A DNA stretch of 64,000 nt. It comes from Enterobacter ludwigii (lineage in GTDB: Bacteria > Pseudomonadota > Gammaproteobacteria > Enterobacterales > Enterobacteriaceae). The DNA is taken from assembly GCA_023023105.1 (NCBI GenBank), contig CP083824.1, positions 930,001 to 994,000 of the forward strand, given 5' to 3'. The notes beneath the pieces are model-generated. The model did no database searches. It worked only from the letters and a program-made list of their open reading frames with translations, and was not told the origin of the DNA. The position numbers were made by a program, and so were the translations under genes. Shown piece after piece: positions 1 to 8,800 of this stretch; position 1 is the first letter of the stretch, and each line of letters begins with the position of its first letter.

Positions 1-21
1 GGTTATTGCTTAATCATTAGC

Positions 22-56
22 ACGATAAGCTTCATTTCATATCAATAACTTATCGT
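22..56. promoter_or_regulatory. inverted repeat upstream of the GntR regulator gene
   Basis: An 8-bp inverted repeat, ACGATAAG at 22-29 and CTTATCGT at 49-56, lies in the AT-rich leader before the regulator gene at 96. GntR-family regulators often bind palindromes near their own promoter, so this may be an autoregulatory operator. The 19-bp spacer is longer than usual for that family, so the site is only a candidate. Confidence 0.3.
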
Positions 57-95
57 TAATAAAAATAAAGTAATGATGAAAGCGAGCGAACCAAT

Positions 96-815
96 ATGGA
101 AAAACCGTCACGGTTTCTGGCAAATTCCAGCACCGCGCTTGAACAACTGCGCGGGTTAATCAACCAGCACGAGTCAACACCAGGCACTCCGCTGCCCACA
201 GAACGTGAGCTATCGGAAACTCTCGGCGTAGGACGACGTGAAGTGCGTCGTGCGCTGGATGTGCTGGAAGAAGAGGGGCGCATCTGGCGTAAACAGGGCA
301 AAGGGACTTTTATCGGTCCGGCTGCCCCGGTTGAACCGCTGGCCCTTCAGGGATTGGTTCAGCAAACCAACCTTCTGGAAGTGATGGAAGCTCGTCTGCA
401 GCTCGAACCCGGCTTAGCCCGGCTTGCGGCACTGCGTGCCACCAGGGAAAACCTCGCGCTGATGCAGCGCATGCTGGAACGCATTGATAAGGTCAGCCCG
501 GATGACCGCGATCTCAACGAACTGTGGGACAGCGCATTTCACCGGGCGATTGCGGAAGCTGCGGGTAATCGCCTGATGCTCGGCCTGTTTGATGCCATTG
601 ATGCCGTGCGGCGTGAACCGGGCTGGCAGCATCTGCGCGAATTAGCCCGCACCCCCGAACGTGTCGACAGCTACAACGACCACCATCACAAGATCATGTC
701 TGCGATTATCCATCGCCAGCCTAATGAGGCCGCGGCCGCCATGCGCGAACACCTGCTCAGCCTGCAAACCGCCCTGATCCATGCTATCCACCTTGAGGAC
801 GACTTCACGCTATGA
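96..815 (+). CDS. GntR/FadR-family transcriptional regulator
   Basis: A 239-aa predicted DNA-binding repressor or activator. Residues about 12-75 form a GntR-type winged helix-turn-helix (PLPTERELSETLGVGRREVRRAL, cut here by its proline-rich start, then GRIWRKQGKGTFIG). Residues about 95-225 resemble the all-helical FCD effector domain of the FadR subfamily, with the metal-binding His residues near HRAIAEAAGN and DHHHKIMSAI. The stop overlaps the ATG of the first transporter ATPase by four bases, so regulator and importer are co-transcribed. It most likely controls the downstream peptide importer and gamma-glutamyltransferase-like enzyme, with an organic acid or peptide-derived ligand. The ligand is not deducible from sequence. 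Confidence 0.85.
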   Translation: MEKPSRFLANSSTALEQLRGLINQHESTPGTPLPTERELSETLGVGRREVRRALDVLEEEGRIWRKQGKGTFIGPAAPVEPLALQGLVQQTNLLEVMEARLQLEPGLARLAALRATRENLALMQRMLERIDKVSPDDRDLNELWDSAFHRAIAEAAGNRLMLGLFDAIDAVRREPGWQHLRELARTPERVDSYNDHHHKIMSAIIHRQPNEAAAAMREHLLSLQTALIHAIHLEDDFTL

Positions 816-1825
816 CGACGATCCCGTTTAAGGACACTGCGCCTGTACTGAACCTGCATAATCTCAACGTTAAATTCGCCGGCTCGCCTGTGAGCGTCCT
901 TGATGGTATTTCACTGATAATTAAAGCGGGCGAAACGCTGGCGCTGGTGGGAGAGTCTGGATGCGGAAAAAGTATCACCTCACTGGCGTTAATGGGGTTA
1001 CTGCCCGCCAGCGCGCAGATCGTCAGCGGGGAGATGCAGTTTCGCCGTCACAATCTCCGCAAGCTTTCGCCTCGGGAATACGCTGACCTGCGTGGCAGCG
1101 AGCTGGCGATGATTTTCCAGGAGCCGATGACCTCGCTCAATCCGGCGTTTACGCTGGGGGACCAGCTTAGCGAAGCGGTCATGCGACACCAGAGTGTCTC
1201 GCGCGCAGAGGCGATGAATGTCGCGCTGCAGATCCTCGAGAAGGTACAGATCCCGGCGGCAGAGATGCGCCTGAAAGCATATCCCCACCAGCTTTCCGGC
1301 GGAATGCGCCAGCGCGTGATGATTGCGATGGCGCTGATTAACCACCCGAAACTGCTGATTGCCGATGAACCGACCACAGCCCTTGACGTGACGATCCAGG
1401 CGCAAATTCTCACCTTGCTGAACACCCTCAAAGAAGAGACCGGCACGGCGGTCCTGATGATCACTCACGATTTAGGCGTGGTGGCAGAAGTCGCCCAGCA
1501 GGTGGCGGTGATGTATGCCGGTCAGGTGGTAGAGCAGGGGAGCGTTGAGGCCATCTTTGCCGATCCGCAGCACCCGTACACTATCGGCCTGATGGGGTCG
1601 ATTCCTTCTCTTGGGGCACGTAAGGGGCAGCTCTCCACCATTCCAGGCTCGGTGCCACTGCCAGAATTTATGCCGAAAGGCTGCCGTTTCGCTACCCGTT
1701 GCCCGTTTGCGCAGTCACGCTGCCATGATGAAAAACCTTTGCTCAATACGCTCGGCGCGGGTCATCAGGTTGCCTGCTTCCGCGTGCCGCTGGAGCAACA
1801 CATTGCCCTGGGAGAAATTGCATGA
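812..1825 (+). CDS. peptide-type ABC transporter ATP-binding protein (DppD/OppD-like)
   Basis: A 337-aa cytoplasmic ATPase subunit of an importer of the oligopeptide/dipeptide/nickel family. The Walker A motif GESGCGKS is at residues 47-54. The Q-loop (IFQEPMTSLNP), signature LSGGMRQR and Walker B LLIADEPTTALD follow in order. The C-terminal oligopeptide-transporter extension carries HPYTIGLMGSIP and the Cys-containing CRFATRCPF motif seen in OppD/DppD. It overlaps both neighbours by four bases (ATGA), which points to translational coupling, and pairs with the second ATPase to make the heterodimeric motor. The transported substrate is unknown; the linked gamma-glutamyltransferase homologue suggests a gamma-glutamyl or other small peptide. 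Confidence 0.9.
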   Translation: MTTIPFKDTAPVLNLHNLNVKFAGSPVSVLDGISLIIKAGETLALVGESGCGKSITSLALMGLLPASAQIVSGEMQFRRHNLRKLSPREYADLRGSELAMIFQEPMTSLNPAFTLGDQLSEAVMRHQSVSRAEAMNVALQILEKVQIPAAEMRLKAYPHQLSGGMRQRVMIAMALINHPKLLIADEPTTALDVTIQAQILTLLNTLKEETGTAVLMITHDLGVVAEVAQQVAVMYAGQVVEQGSVEAIFADPQHPYTIGLMGSIPSLGARKGQLSTIPGSVPLPEFMPKGCRFATRCPFAQSRCHDEKPLLNTLGAGHQVACFRVPLEQHIALGEIA

Positions 1826-2904
1826 CTACGCCCATTCTTGAAGCCCGTGACCTGAGCAAGCTCTTCCCCGGCCCGAAAAAACTGTTTACCCCGGCACGGT
1901 TCGTCACGGCGGTCGATCGCGTTTCGCTTGCCGTGATGCCGGGCGAAACGCTGGCGATTGTTGGCGAGTCCGGTTCCGGAAAATCCACTCTCGGTCGTCT
2001 GCTGCTGCGCCTGCTGGCCGCCAGCGAAGGGCGCGTGTTTTACCAGGGGGAGGAGATCACCTATGCATCAGGAGCGCGTCTGAACCAGCTCCGGCGCGAG
2101 CTGCAGATTATCTTCCAGGATCCCTTTGCCTCGCTGAACCCGCGCATGACGGTGGAGCAGATTGTCGGTGAGCCGCTGTGGCTGCATCAGAATATGAAAA
2201 AAGCGGACCGCCAGTACCGCGTTGCCGAGCTGCTTAAAACCGTTGGCCTGCCTGCGGCCTGGGCTGGGCGTTACCCGCACGAGTTTTCCGGCGGGCAGCG
2301 CCAGCGTATCGGCATCGCGCGCGCGCTGGCCTCGGGACCGAAGCTGCTGCTGGGTGATGAGCCGGTATCCGCGCTGGATGTGTCCGTTCAGGCGCAGGTG
2401 GTGAACCTGCTGGAAAGCCTGAAGCACCAGCTGGGGCTGACGATGGTGATTGTCGCTCACGGCCTGGCGGTTATCCGCCACATGAGCGACCGGGTGGCGG
2501 TGATGTATCTTGGGCAAATCGTCGAGCTTGCGACTGTTGACGAAATTTTTGATGCGCCGCTGCACCCCTATACCCAGGCACTTATCGCCTCTGCGCCGCA
2601 GATGCAGCCAGGCGTTGAACGTGACGCGCCGCTGCTGCAGGGGGACTTACCGAACCCTGCCAGCCCGCCGTCCGGCTGTCGTTTCCACACCCGCTGCCCG
2701 TACGTCACCGACGAATGCCGCCAGGTTGAGCCGATCAATCAGGTGCTCGACGGCGGGCGTCAGGTTGCCTGCCACCGCTGGCAGGAGATCAACCGCGATC
2801 GCAGCGTTATCCAGATTGCTCCGCCATCTGCTGCCTTTCTGCGCCGCCGCGCGCTGTTTGAACACGCGGCATCTCACTCCTCCCTTCCTTCAAGGAACTC
2901 ATGA
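1822..2904 (+). CDS. peptide-type ABC transporter ATP-binding protein (DppF/OppF-like)
   Basis: The second ATPase of the importer, 360 aa. Walker A is GESGSGKS, the signature is FSGGQRQR and Walker B is LLLGDEPVSALD. The C-terminal part has the oligopeptide-transporter HPYTQALIAS and CRFHTRCPYV motifs, followed by an extra Arg- and Ser-rich tail of about 35 residues that runs into the start of the binding-protein gene. The start codon overlaps the upstream stop (ATGA at 1822-1825) and its own stop overlaps the next ATG. The switch loop reads IVAHGLAVI where IVTHDLAVI is usual: the loop His is kept, but Gly replaces the Asp that normally follows it. That substitution is worth checking functionally. 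Confidence 0.9.
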   Translation: MTTPILEARDLSKLFPGPKKLFTPARFVTAVDRVSLAVMPGETLAIVGESGSGKSTLGRLLLRLLAASEGRVFYQGEEITYASGARLNQLRRELQIIFQDPFASLNPRMTVEQIVGEPLWLHQNMKKADRQYRVAELLKTVGLPAAWAGRYPHEFSGGQRQRIGIARALASGPKLLLGDEPVSALDVSVQAQVVNLLESLKHQLGLTMVIVAHGLAVIRHMSDRVAVMYLGQIVELATVDEIFDAPLHPYTQALIASAPQMQPGVERDAPLLQGDLPNPASPPSGCRFHTRCPYVTDECRQVEPINQVLDGGRQVACHRWQEINRDRSVIQIAPPSAAFLRRRALFEHAASHSSLPSRNS

Positions 2905-4421
2905 TAATGACAATGCGTAATTCTCTTTTGACCGTACTGGGAAGTGTAATGCTGCTCGGCGCGGCGCTGCCCGCCCATTCTGAAAGTGTCCTGCGGATTG
3001 GTCTGGGCGCTGACCCGGACATGCTCGACCCGCATCTGGCGCGCACCTACTATGGCCGCTTCGTGTTTGCCTCCCTGTGCGACAGGCTGGTGGACGTGGA
3101 TGAAAACCTGAAGGTTATCCCCGGTCTGGCGAAAGACTGGGCGTGGAGCGACGACGGTAAAACCCTCACCCTGAATTTGCGCGAGGGCGTCACCTTCCAC
3201 GACGGTGAGAAATTCGATGCTGCCGCCGCAAAATACAACCTCGACCGTGCCTTGACCTTAAAAGGCTCCCTGCGTAAAAGCGAGATTTCCTCCGTGGAGT
3301 CCGTTGAAGTCACTGGCCCGATGCAGATTGCCCTGCACCTGAAAACGCCGGACGCCGCGCTGCTGATGCAACTCACCGACCGCGCGGGCGCGATGATGGC
3401 ACCCGAAGCGGCAAAAAAACCGGATTTTGCCGCGCATCCCGTCTGTTCCGGTCCGTATAAATTCGACAGCCGCGTGTCCCAGGACCGCATCGTTCTGACC
3501 CGCTTCGACAACTACTGGAACAAAGGCGCTTACCACTTCGACAAAATTATCTATCTGCCGATCCCCGATGCCTCCGTGCGCCTCGCGAACCTGCGCGCGG
3601 GCGATCTCGACCTGACTGAAGGCATCGCCGCCAGCGACGTGAAGACGGTGGAGGCTGACAGCAAGCTGGCGCTGGCGAAGGTCACCGGTCTGGGTTATCA
3701 GGGCATCACCTTCAACATCAACAACGGCAAGGTGCCGGCCAACGATCCGTTCAAAGACGCGCGCGTGCGCGAGGCGTTTTCTCAGGCCATCGACCGCGAT
3801 GCGTTAAACCAGGTGGTCTTTGAGGGGTTGTACACCCCGGCCAATCAGGCGTTTTCGCCGGTCAGCCCGTATCACGTCAACCTGCCGGTACCACCGCGTG
3901 ACGTCGATAAAGCCAAAGCGCTGCTGAAAGCGGCAGGCGTCACCGCACCGCTGACCGTCAACCTGCTGGTGCCGAACAACCCGACATCGCAGCAGGTCGG
4001 TCAGGTGCTGCAGGCGATGGTGGCGGAGGCGGGCTTTAACCTTAATCTGCAAATGACGGAGTTCGCTACCCTGCTCGACCGCCAGCAGAGCGGGGACTAT
4101 CAGCTGAGCTTCTCCGGCTGGTCCGGTCGCCCGGATCCGGACGGCAGCATCTACGGCTTTATCAACAGCAAAGGCACCCTGAATGACGGCCGCTACAGCA
4201 ACGCGCAGGTCGATGAGTGGCTGACCCAGGCGCGCCAGAGCACCGACCAGGCCGCACGCCAGCCGCTGTACGACAAGGTGGTGAAGCAGCTCCAGACCGA
4301 TATGCCGATTGCCTACCTCTACTTCGAGCCGCGCATTTTTGGCCTGAACAAAAGCGTGCAGGGCTTTAAGCCGTACCCGGACGGCATCGTGCGTCTGGCC
4401 GGTTTGACGCTGGCGAAATAA
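2901..4421 (+). CDS. periplasmic peptide-binding protein, extracellular solute-binding family 5
   Basis: A 506-aa solute-binding receptor (about 480 mature) that delivers ligand to the permeases. A Sec signal peptide occupies roughly residues 1-27, ending LPAHSES. The body shows family 5 landmarks: LRIGLGADPDMLDPHLA near the N terminus, the LRIGL/LAKDWAWSDDGKTLTLNLREGVTFHDG block, and a conserved SGPYKF segment. The annotated ATG overlaps the upstream stop. Two further ATGs (at 2907 and 2913) are possible starts, since AAGGA at 2892-2896 is better spaced for them. The family binds peptides, nickel, glutathione or sugars; sequence alone does not choose among these. Confidence 0.88.
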   Translation: MIMTMRNSLLTVLGSVMLLGAALPAHSESVLRIGLGADPDMLDPHLARTYYGRFVFASLCDRLVDVDENLKVIPGLAKDWAWSDDGKTLTLNLREGVTFHDGEKFDAAAAKYNLDRALTLKGSLRKSEISSVESVEVTGPMQIALHLKTPDAALLMQLTDRAGAMMAPEAAKKPDFAAHPVCSGPYKFDSRVSQDRIVLTRFDNYWNKGAYHFDKIIYLPIPDASVRLANLRAGDLDLTEGIAASDVKTVEADSKLALAKVTGLGYQGITFNINNGKVPANDPFKDARVREAFSQAIDRDALNQVVFEGLYTPANQAFSPVSPYHVNLPVPPRDVDKAKALLKAAGVTAPLTVNLLVPNNPTSQQVGQVLQAMVAEAGFNLNLQMTEFATLLDRQQSGDYQLSFSGWSGRPDPDGSIYGFINSKGTLNDGRYSNAQVDEWLTQARQSTDQAARQPLYDKVVKQLQTDMPIAYLYFEPRIFGLNKSVQGFKPYPDGIVRLAGLTLAK

Positions 4422-4439
4422 ACGTCCTGAGGAGAACCC

Positions 4440-5381
4440 ATGCTGGAACTGATTTGCAAACGTCTGCTGCTGGCTATACCAACCCTGCTGCTGGTGAGCA
4501 TGATGGTCTTCGGACTGCAAAAGCTGTTGCCCGGCGACCCGCTGATTGCCATGGCCGGCGAGGAGCGCGACCCGGCGATCATTGCTCAGCTGCGCGCGGA
4601 GCTGAATCTCGATGCGCCGATCCCCGTGCAGTATTTCCACTGGCTGACGCGGGCGCTGCAGGGCGATCTGGGCGTCTCCTTACGCACGCACGAACCGGTG
4701 ATGCAGCTGATCGCCAGCAAGCTGCCGGTCACGCTGGAGCTGTCGCTACTGGCGATGATTATCGCGCTGGTGTTTGGCATCAGCATGGGGATCCTCGCGG
4801 CGGTGAACAAAAACAGCTGGGTCGATCATGGGGCGAACTTTGTGGCGATATCGGGGATCTCGATCCCGCACTTCTGGCTGGGGATCCTGCTGATTCTGGT
4901 CTTCTCGGTAAACCTGCAGTGGCTGCCCGCGTCTGGCTACGTACCGTTCAGTGAAGATCCTCTCCAGAACCTACGCACGCTGCTGCTGCCCGCGTCCGTG
5001 CTCGGAACCGGCCTGGCGGCGACGCTGATGCGCCACACCCGCGCCTCGATGATTGCGGTCCTGAAAGCAGATTACATCCGTACCGCGCGGGCTAAGGGGC
5101 TGCTGCCTAAGGCGGTGATCCTGAAGCACGCGTTTCGCAACGCGCTGGTGCCGGTAATTACCCTCACCACGCTGCTGTTCGGCGAGCTGCTGGGCGGCGC
5201 GGTGCTGACCGAGCAGGTCTTCACCATTCCGGGCTTCGGCAAGATGATCGTCGACTCGGTATTTAACCGTGACTACGCGGTGGTGCAGGGTGTGGTGCTG
5301 ATCGTGGCGATTGGCTTCCTGATGCTCAACCTGCTGGCCGACGTGCTCTACGTTCTTATCAACCCGAAAATGCGAGGTTAA
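4440..5381 (+). CDS. ABC transporter permease, DppB/OppB-like
   Basis: A 313-aa inner-membrane permease with about six transmembrane helices, of the DppB/OppB/GsiC type. The N-terminal helix and the LPGDPLIAMAGEERDP loop are typical. The EAA-like cytoplasmic loop reads ADYIRTARAKGLLPKAVILKHAFRNAL and docks on the ATPase. The gene starts 18 bases after the binding-protein stop with a clear GAGGAG ribosome-binding site. It heterodimerises with the next permease to form the translocation path. Confidence 0.9.
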   Translation: MLELICKRLLLAIPTLLLVSMMVFGLQKLLPGDPLIAMAGEERDPAIIAQLRAELNLDAPIPVQYFHWLTRALQGDLGVSLRTHEPVMQLIASKLPVTLELSLLAMIIALVFGISMGILAAVNKNSWVDHGANFVAISGISIPHFWLGILLILVFSVNLQWLPASGYVPFSEDPLQNLRTLLLPASVLGTGLAATLMRHTRASMIAVLKADYIRTARAKGLLPKAVILKHAFRNALVPVITLTTLLFGELLGGAVLTEQVFTIPGFGKMIVDSVFNRDYAVVQGVVLIVAIGFLMLNLLADVLYVLINPKMRG

Positions 5382-5383
5382 CC

Positions 5384-6259
5384 ATGGCGGAACTGTCGAC
5401 TCAAACCGTTGTGCCTGCACTGCCGCGCGCGCAGAACCGGGTGCTGAAGAAATTCCTCGCGAACAAAAGTGCGGTGATTGGTGCGGTGATTGTGGGCTTC
5501 TTTGTATTGCTCGCGCTGCTGGCGCCGTGGATTGCGCCGTTCGACCCGGTCAAAGCCAACTTCCTGGCGGTGCGCAAAGCGCCTTCGGCGATGTACTGGT
5601 TCGGCACCGACGAGCTGGGGCGCGACATTTTATCCCGCATTATCTGGGGAGCACGCACCTCGCTGATGGCAGGCTGTATGTCGGTGGTGATTGCTGTTGT
5701 CATCGGCGTTCCGCTGGGGCTGGTTGCGGGTTACTTCCAGAAGATGTGGGATGGGGTGATCTCGCGCGTTATCGAGGCGCTACTGGCCTGTCCGTTCCTG
5801 ATCATGGCGATCGCGCTGGGGGCGTTTTTGGGCCCGAGCCTGACCAACGCCATGATCGCCATCGGTCTTTCGGCGATGCCGATCTTCGCCCGCCTGACGC
5901 GCGGGCAGGTGATCGCCATCCGCAACGAAGAGTACATCGACGGTGCGCGGGCGATTGGCCTGCCGGACCGCTGGATCATCATCAAATACATCCTGCCGAA
6001 TGTAATGTCACCGATCCTGGTGCAGGCCACGCTGGCGATTGCCTCGGCGATTATCGCCGAAGCCAGCCTCTCGTTTTTGGGGCTGGGACAGCAGCCGCCA
6101 AATCCGTCCTGGGGCTCGATGCTCAATACCGCGAAAGGTTTCCTGGAGCAGGCTCCGTGGATGTCCGTTTTCCCCGGCGTGGCGATTTTCCTTGCCGTGC
6201 AGGGCTTTAATTTACTCGGCGACGGGCTGCGCGATGCGCTCGAGCCGCGCCACGACTAA
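5384..6259 (+). CDS. ABC transporter permease, DppC/OppC-like
   Basis: A 291-aa second permease of the importer. It has the OppC_N domain (a first helix at about residues 28-50 followed by the periplasmic loop FGTDELGRDILSRIIWGARTSL) and a BPD transmembrane domain with the loop EEYIDGARAIGLPDRWIIIKYILPN. It begins two bases after the stop of the partner permease. Together with its partner, the two ATPases and the binding protein it completes a five-component importer. Confidence 0.9.
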   Translation: MAELSTQTVVPALPRAQNRVLKKFLANKSAVIGAVIVGFFVLLALLAPWIAPFDPVKANFLAVRKAPSAMYWFGTDELGRDILSRIIWGARTSLMAGCMSVVIAVVIGVPLGLVAGYFQKMWDGVISRVIEALLACPFLIMAIALGAFLGPSLTNAMIAIGLSAMPIFARLTRGQVIAIRNEEYIDGARAIGLPDRWIIIKYILPNVMSPILVQATLAIASAIIAEASLSFLGLGQQPPNPSWGSMLNTAKGFLEQAPWMSVFPGVAIFLAVQGFNLLGDGLRDALEPRHD

Positions 6260-6265
6260 GGAGTC

Positions 6266-7870
6266 ATGATGACCAAAGCGCTTGATTTCACATCCGGTTA
6301 TGATTCACGACGCCCACCGATGATGGGGCATAATGCCGTTGCTACCTCGCAGCCGCTGGCGGCACAGGCGGGGATGCGCATGTTACAACTGGGCGGTAAT
6401 GCCGTCGACGCGGCCGTTGCTACGGCGATGGCGCTGACGGTAGTCGAGCCCACAGGGAATGGTATTGGTAGCGATGCCTTTGCCATTGTCTGGGATGGGG
6501 AAAAGCTCCACGGCCTTAATGCATCGGGCCGCTCACCTGCCAGCTGGCATGCCGATCTGTTTGCTGGCAAAACCGCGGTGCCGGAAATTGGCTGGGACGC
6601 AGTGACCGTGCCGGGCGCGGTATCCGGCTGGGTCGCACTGGCGGAACGCTTTGGCACGCTGCCGCTGACCACCCTGGCACAGCCTGCGATTGATTACGCG
6701 CGCAACGGTTTTCCGGTCTCTCCGCTGATTGGTCATCTGTGGCAACGGGGCTACAACAAGCTGAAAGACCAGCCGGGCTTTAGTGCGTGTTTTGCCCCTG
6801 AGGGACGCGCCCCGCGCATTGGCGAAATATTCCGTAACCCGGCGCAGGCAAACTCGCTGGAGCTGATTGCCAAAACCAACGGCGAAGCGTTTTATCACGG
6901 CGAGCTGGCGCAGAAAATTGCCGGCTTTGCCAAAGAACATGGCGCACATCTTACCGCCGACGATCTGGCAAACCATCGTGTAGACTGGGTTGAACTGTTG
7001 TCACGTGATTTTGCGGGCGGTTCGGTGCAGGAGTTGCCGCCAAACGGGCAGGGGATCGCCACGCTGATTGCGCTCGGCATTCTGGAGCAGTGCGGTATCG
7101 AAAAACACCACCCGGATTCCGTTCAGGCGCTGCACTTGTCTATTGAAGCAATGAAACTGGCGCTGGCCGATCTTGATCGCTACGTGGCGGATGAAGAGCA
7201 CATGGAATTCGCTGCCAAAGCGCTGCTGAGCGATAGCTATCTGAAATCGCGTGCAGCGCTTATCGATCAGAATAACGCCTCTGATTTCGTCTATGGTTCG
7301 CCGACGCAAAGCGGGACGGTCTACATCAGCACAGCGGATGCCAACGGCATGATGGTTTCGTTTATTCAGTCTAACTATATGGGCTTTGGCTCCGGGATTG
7401 TGGTGCCGGACACGGGGATCAGCCTGCAAAATCGCGGCTGTGGTTTTTCGCTGGATCCGAATCACCCGAACGCGCTGGCGGGCGGCAAGCGTCCGTTCCA
7501 CACCATCATTCCTGGCTTTGCGATGGACGGTAAGGGAAAACCGCTGATGTCATTCGGCGTGATGGGCGGGCCAATGCAGGCGCAGGGGCACATGCAGATG
7601 GCGCTGCGCATTATGCTGCACGGACAAAACCCGCAGGCAGCTATCGACGCGCCGCGCTGGCGCGTGGTGCAGGGGAGAGAGGTGATCGTTGAGTCGACGT
7701 TCGATCGCAACACGATTGCGGCGCTACGCGAACGCGGGCATCAGATCGTGGTAGAAGATCCGCTTCAGGATTACAACTTTGGCGGTGCGCAGGTGATTTA
7801 CCGTCTGCCGGAAGGGCATTACGTTGCCGCGACGGAAAGCCGCAAAGACGGGCAGGCATTAGTGAGTTAA
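6266..7870 (+). CDS. gamma-glutamyltransferase family protein
   Basis: A 534-aa Ntn-hydrolase of the gamma-glutamyltransferase (GGT) family. The fold is indicated by GGNAVDAAVATAMALTVVEP near the N terminus and by the autoprocessing site SGTVYIS, where Thr351 would be the new N-terminal nucleophile of the small subunit. FGVMGGPMQAQGH follows in the small subunit. No signal peptide is visible, unlike periplasmic Ggt, so this member is probably cytoplasmic. It starts six bases after the last permease with GGAG directly upstream and is the last gene of the operon. That placement suggests it cleaves an imported gamma-glutamyl compound or related amide. The exact reaction is inferred, not shown. 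Confidence 0.85.
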   Translation: MMTKALDFTSGYDSRRPPMMGHNAVATSQPLAAQAGMRMLQLGGNAVDAAVATAMALTVVEPTGNGIGSDAFAIVWDGEKLHGLNASGRSPASWHADLFAGKTAVPEIGWDAVTVPGAVSGWVALAERFGTLPLTTLAQPAIDYARNGFPVSPLIGHLWQRGYNKLKDQPGFSACFAPEGRAPRIGEIFRNPAQANSLELIAKTNGEAFYHGELAQKIAGFAKEHGAHLTADDLANHRVDWVELLSRDFAGGSVQELPPNGQGIATLIALGILEQCGIEKHHPDSVQALHLSIEAMKLALADLDRYVADEEHMEFAAKALLSDSYLKSRAALIDQNNASDFVYGSPTQSGTVYISTADANGMMVSFIQSNYMGFGSGIVVPDTGISLQNRGCGFSLDPNHPNALAGGKRPFHTIIPGFAMDGKGKPLMSFGVMGGPMQAQGHMQMALRIMLHGQNPQAAIDAPRWRVVQGREVIVESTFDRNTIAALRERGHQIVVEDPLQDYNFGGAQVIYRLPEGHYVAATESRKDGQALVS

Positions 7871-7878
7871 TGTTTTAT

Positions 7879-7905
7879 CCGCCCTCTCCCAATGGGAGAG
7901 GGCGG
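7879..7905. repeat. CCCTCTCCC/GGGAGAGGG intergenic palindrome, copy 1
   Basis: A perfect 12-bp hairpin (CCGCCCTCTCCC, loop AAT, then its complement) sits nine bases after the gamma-glutamyltransferase-like gene, between it and the convergent yafV. Related hairpins recur near 21130, 25160, 53246 and 56712. The stem may act as a transcript-end structure, but there is no T-run, so it is better read as a repeated palindromic element. Confidence 0.75.
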
Positions 7906-7921
7906 TGGTGAGAGGAAAATT

Positions 7922-8692
7922 TCACCCAATACTAAACGGATCCGCATCCTGCCACGCCGGAAACTTCTCCCGATACTCCTTCAGTGCCGTCAGCGACAGC
8001 TCGGCATCAATGCGCGTCGCCTGATGTGGCTCGGCGGTGGCAATGATCTCGCCCTGCGGGTTCACCACCCGGCTGTCGCCACGATAGTGATGTCCGTTGC
8101 CGTCAGTCCCCACGCGGTTACAGCCCACCACGTATGCCTGGTTCTCAATCGCACGCGCCACCAGCAGCGACTGCCAGTGGAGGGAGCGTGGCGCAGGCCA
8201 GTTGGCGACATACAGCGCTACGTCGTAATCGTTGCGGTTGCGTGACCACACCGGGAAGCGCAGGTCATAGCAGACCAGCGGCAGAATTCGCCAGCCGCGC
8301 CATTCGAACACCACGCGCTCGTTTCCGGCTTCATAGTGATGATGTTCATCCGCCATACGGAACAGGTGGCGTTTGTCGTAAAAATGCACTTTCCCTTCTG
8401 GCTCAACCAGCAGGAAGCGGTTCACCGGCCCGCGCTCGGTTTGCAGGGCGGCGCTGCCCGCGATCAGCGCGTTGGTCTGCTGCGCTTTGGCATGCATCCA
8501 GGCAACTACCTCTTCCTGCGGCATAGACTGTTTAGCCGCTTCCATTGCGAAGCCGGTGGTGAACATCTCCGGCAGGACAATCACATCACGCCCGGTAATA
8601 CCTTCCAGTTGACGATCAAAGTGACGCAGGTTGGCGGGGCCATCCATCCACACTAACGGTTGCTGCAAAATCGAAATCTTCAGACCAGGCAC
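7922..8692 (-). CDS. yafV: omega-amidase YafV, carbon-nitrogen hydrolase
   Basis: A 256-aa cytoplasmic nitrilase-superfamily enzyme. The Glu-Lys-Cys triad is visible as VLPEMFTTGF, YDKRHLF and LVCYDLRFPVW. E. coli YafV acts as an omega-amidase on 2-oxoglutaramate-type compounds, part of methionine salvage and transamination repair. It lies just downstream of fadE on the same strand, separated by the fadE terminator, as in E. coli. Length and motifs are complete. Confidence 0.92.
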   Translation of the reverse strand: MPGLKISILQQPLVWMDGPANLRHFDRQLEGITGRDVIVLPEMFTTGFAMEAAKQSMPQEEVVAWMHAKAQQTNALIAGSAALQTERGPVNRFLLVEPEGKVHFYDKRHLFRMADEHHHYEAGNERVVFEWRGWRILPLVCYDLRFPVWSRNRNDYDVALYVANWPAPRSLHWQSLLVARAIENQAYVVGCNRVGTDGNGHHYRGDSRVVNPQGEIIATAEPHQATRIDAELSLTALKEYREKFPAWQDADPFSIG

Positions 8693-8761
8693 AATTCAGA
8701 CTCCTCAAACGACCACTTTTTGACACTGTAGCACGACATAACGAGAAAATGTGGCAATAAA

Positions 8762-8784
8762 AAACCCCGCGCATGGCGGGGTTT
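8762..8784 (-). terminator. rho-independent terminator after fadE
   Basis: A 9-bp stem (AAACCCCGC pairing with GCGGGGTTT, 5-nt loop) is followed on the minus strand by a T-rich run (TTTTTTATT). It lies 17 bases beyond the fadE stop and separates fadE from yafV. Confidence 0.85.
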
Positions 8785-8800
8785 GTGCAAGCGAAACGCC

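Noticed and set aside
998..1468. Long reading frames opposite the ABC-transporter genes and in other core genes
   Set aside because: High-GC coding regions produce long antisense frames. They have no ribosome-binding sites or recognisable domains, and the sense frames match known families.
3804..4640. 278-codon minus-strand frame across the binding-protein and permease genes
   Set aside because: Its Gln/His/Arg-rich composition is typical of antisense shadows, and both sense genes are complete family members.
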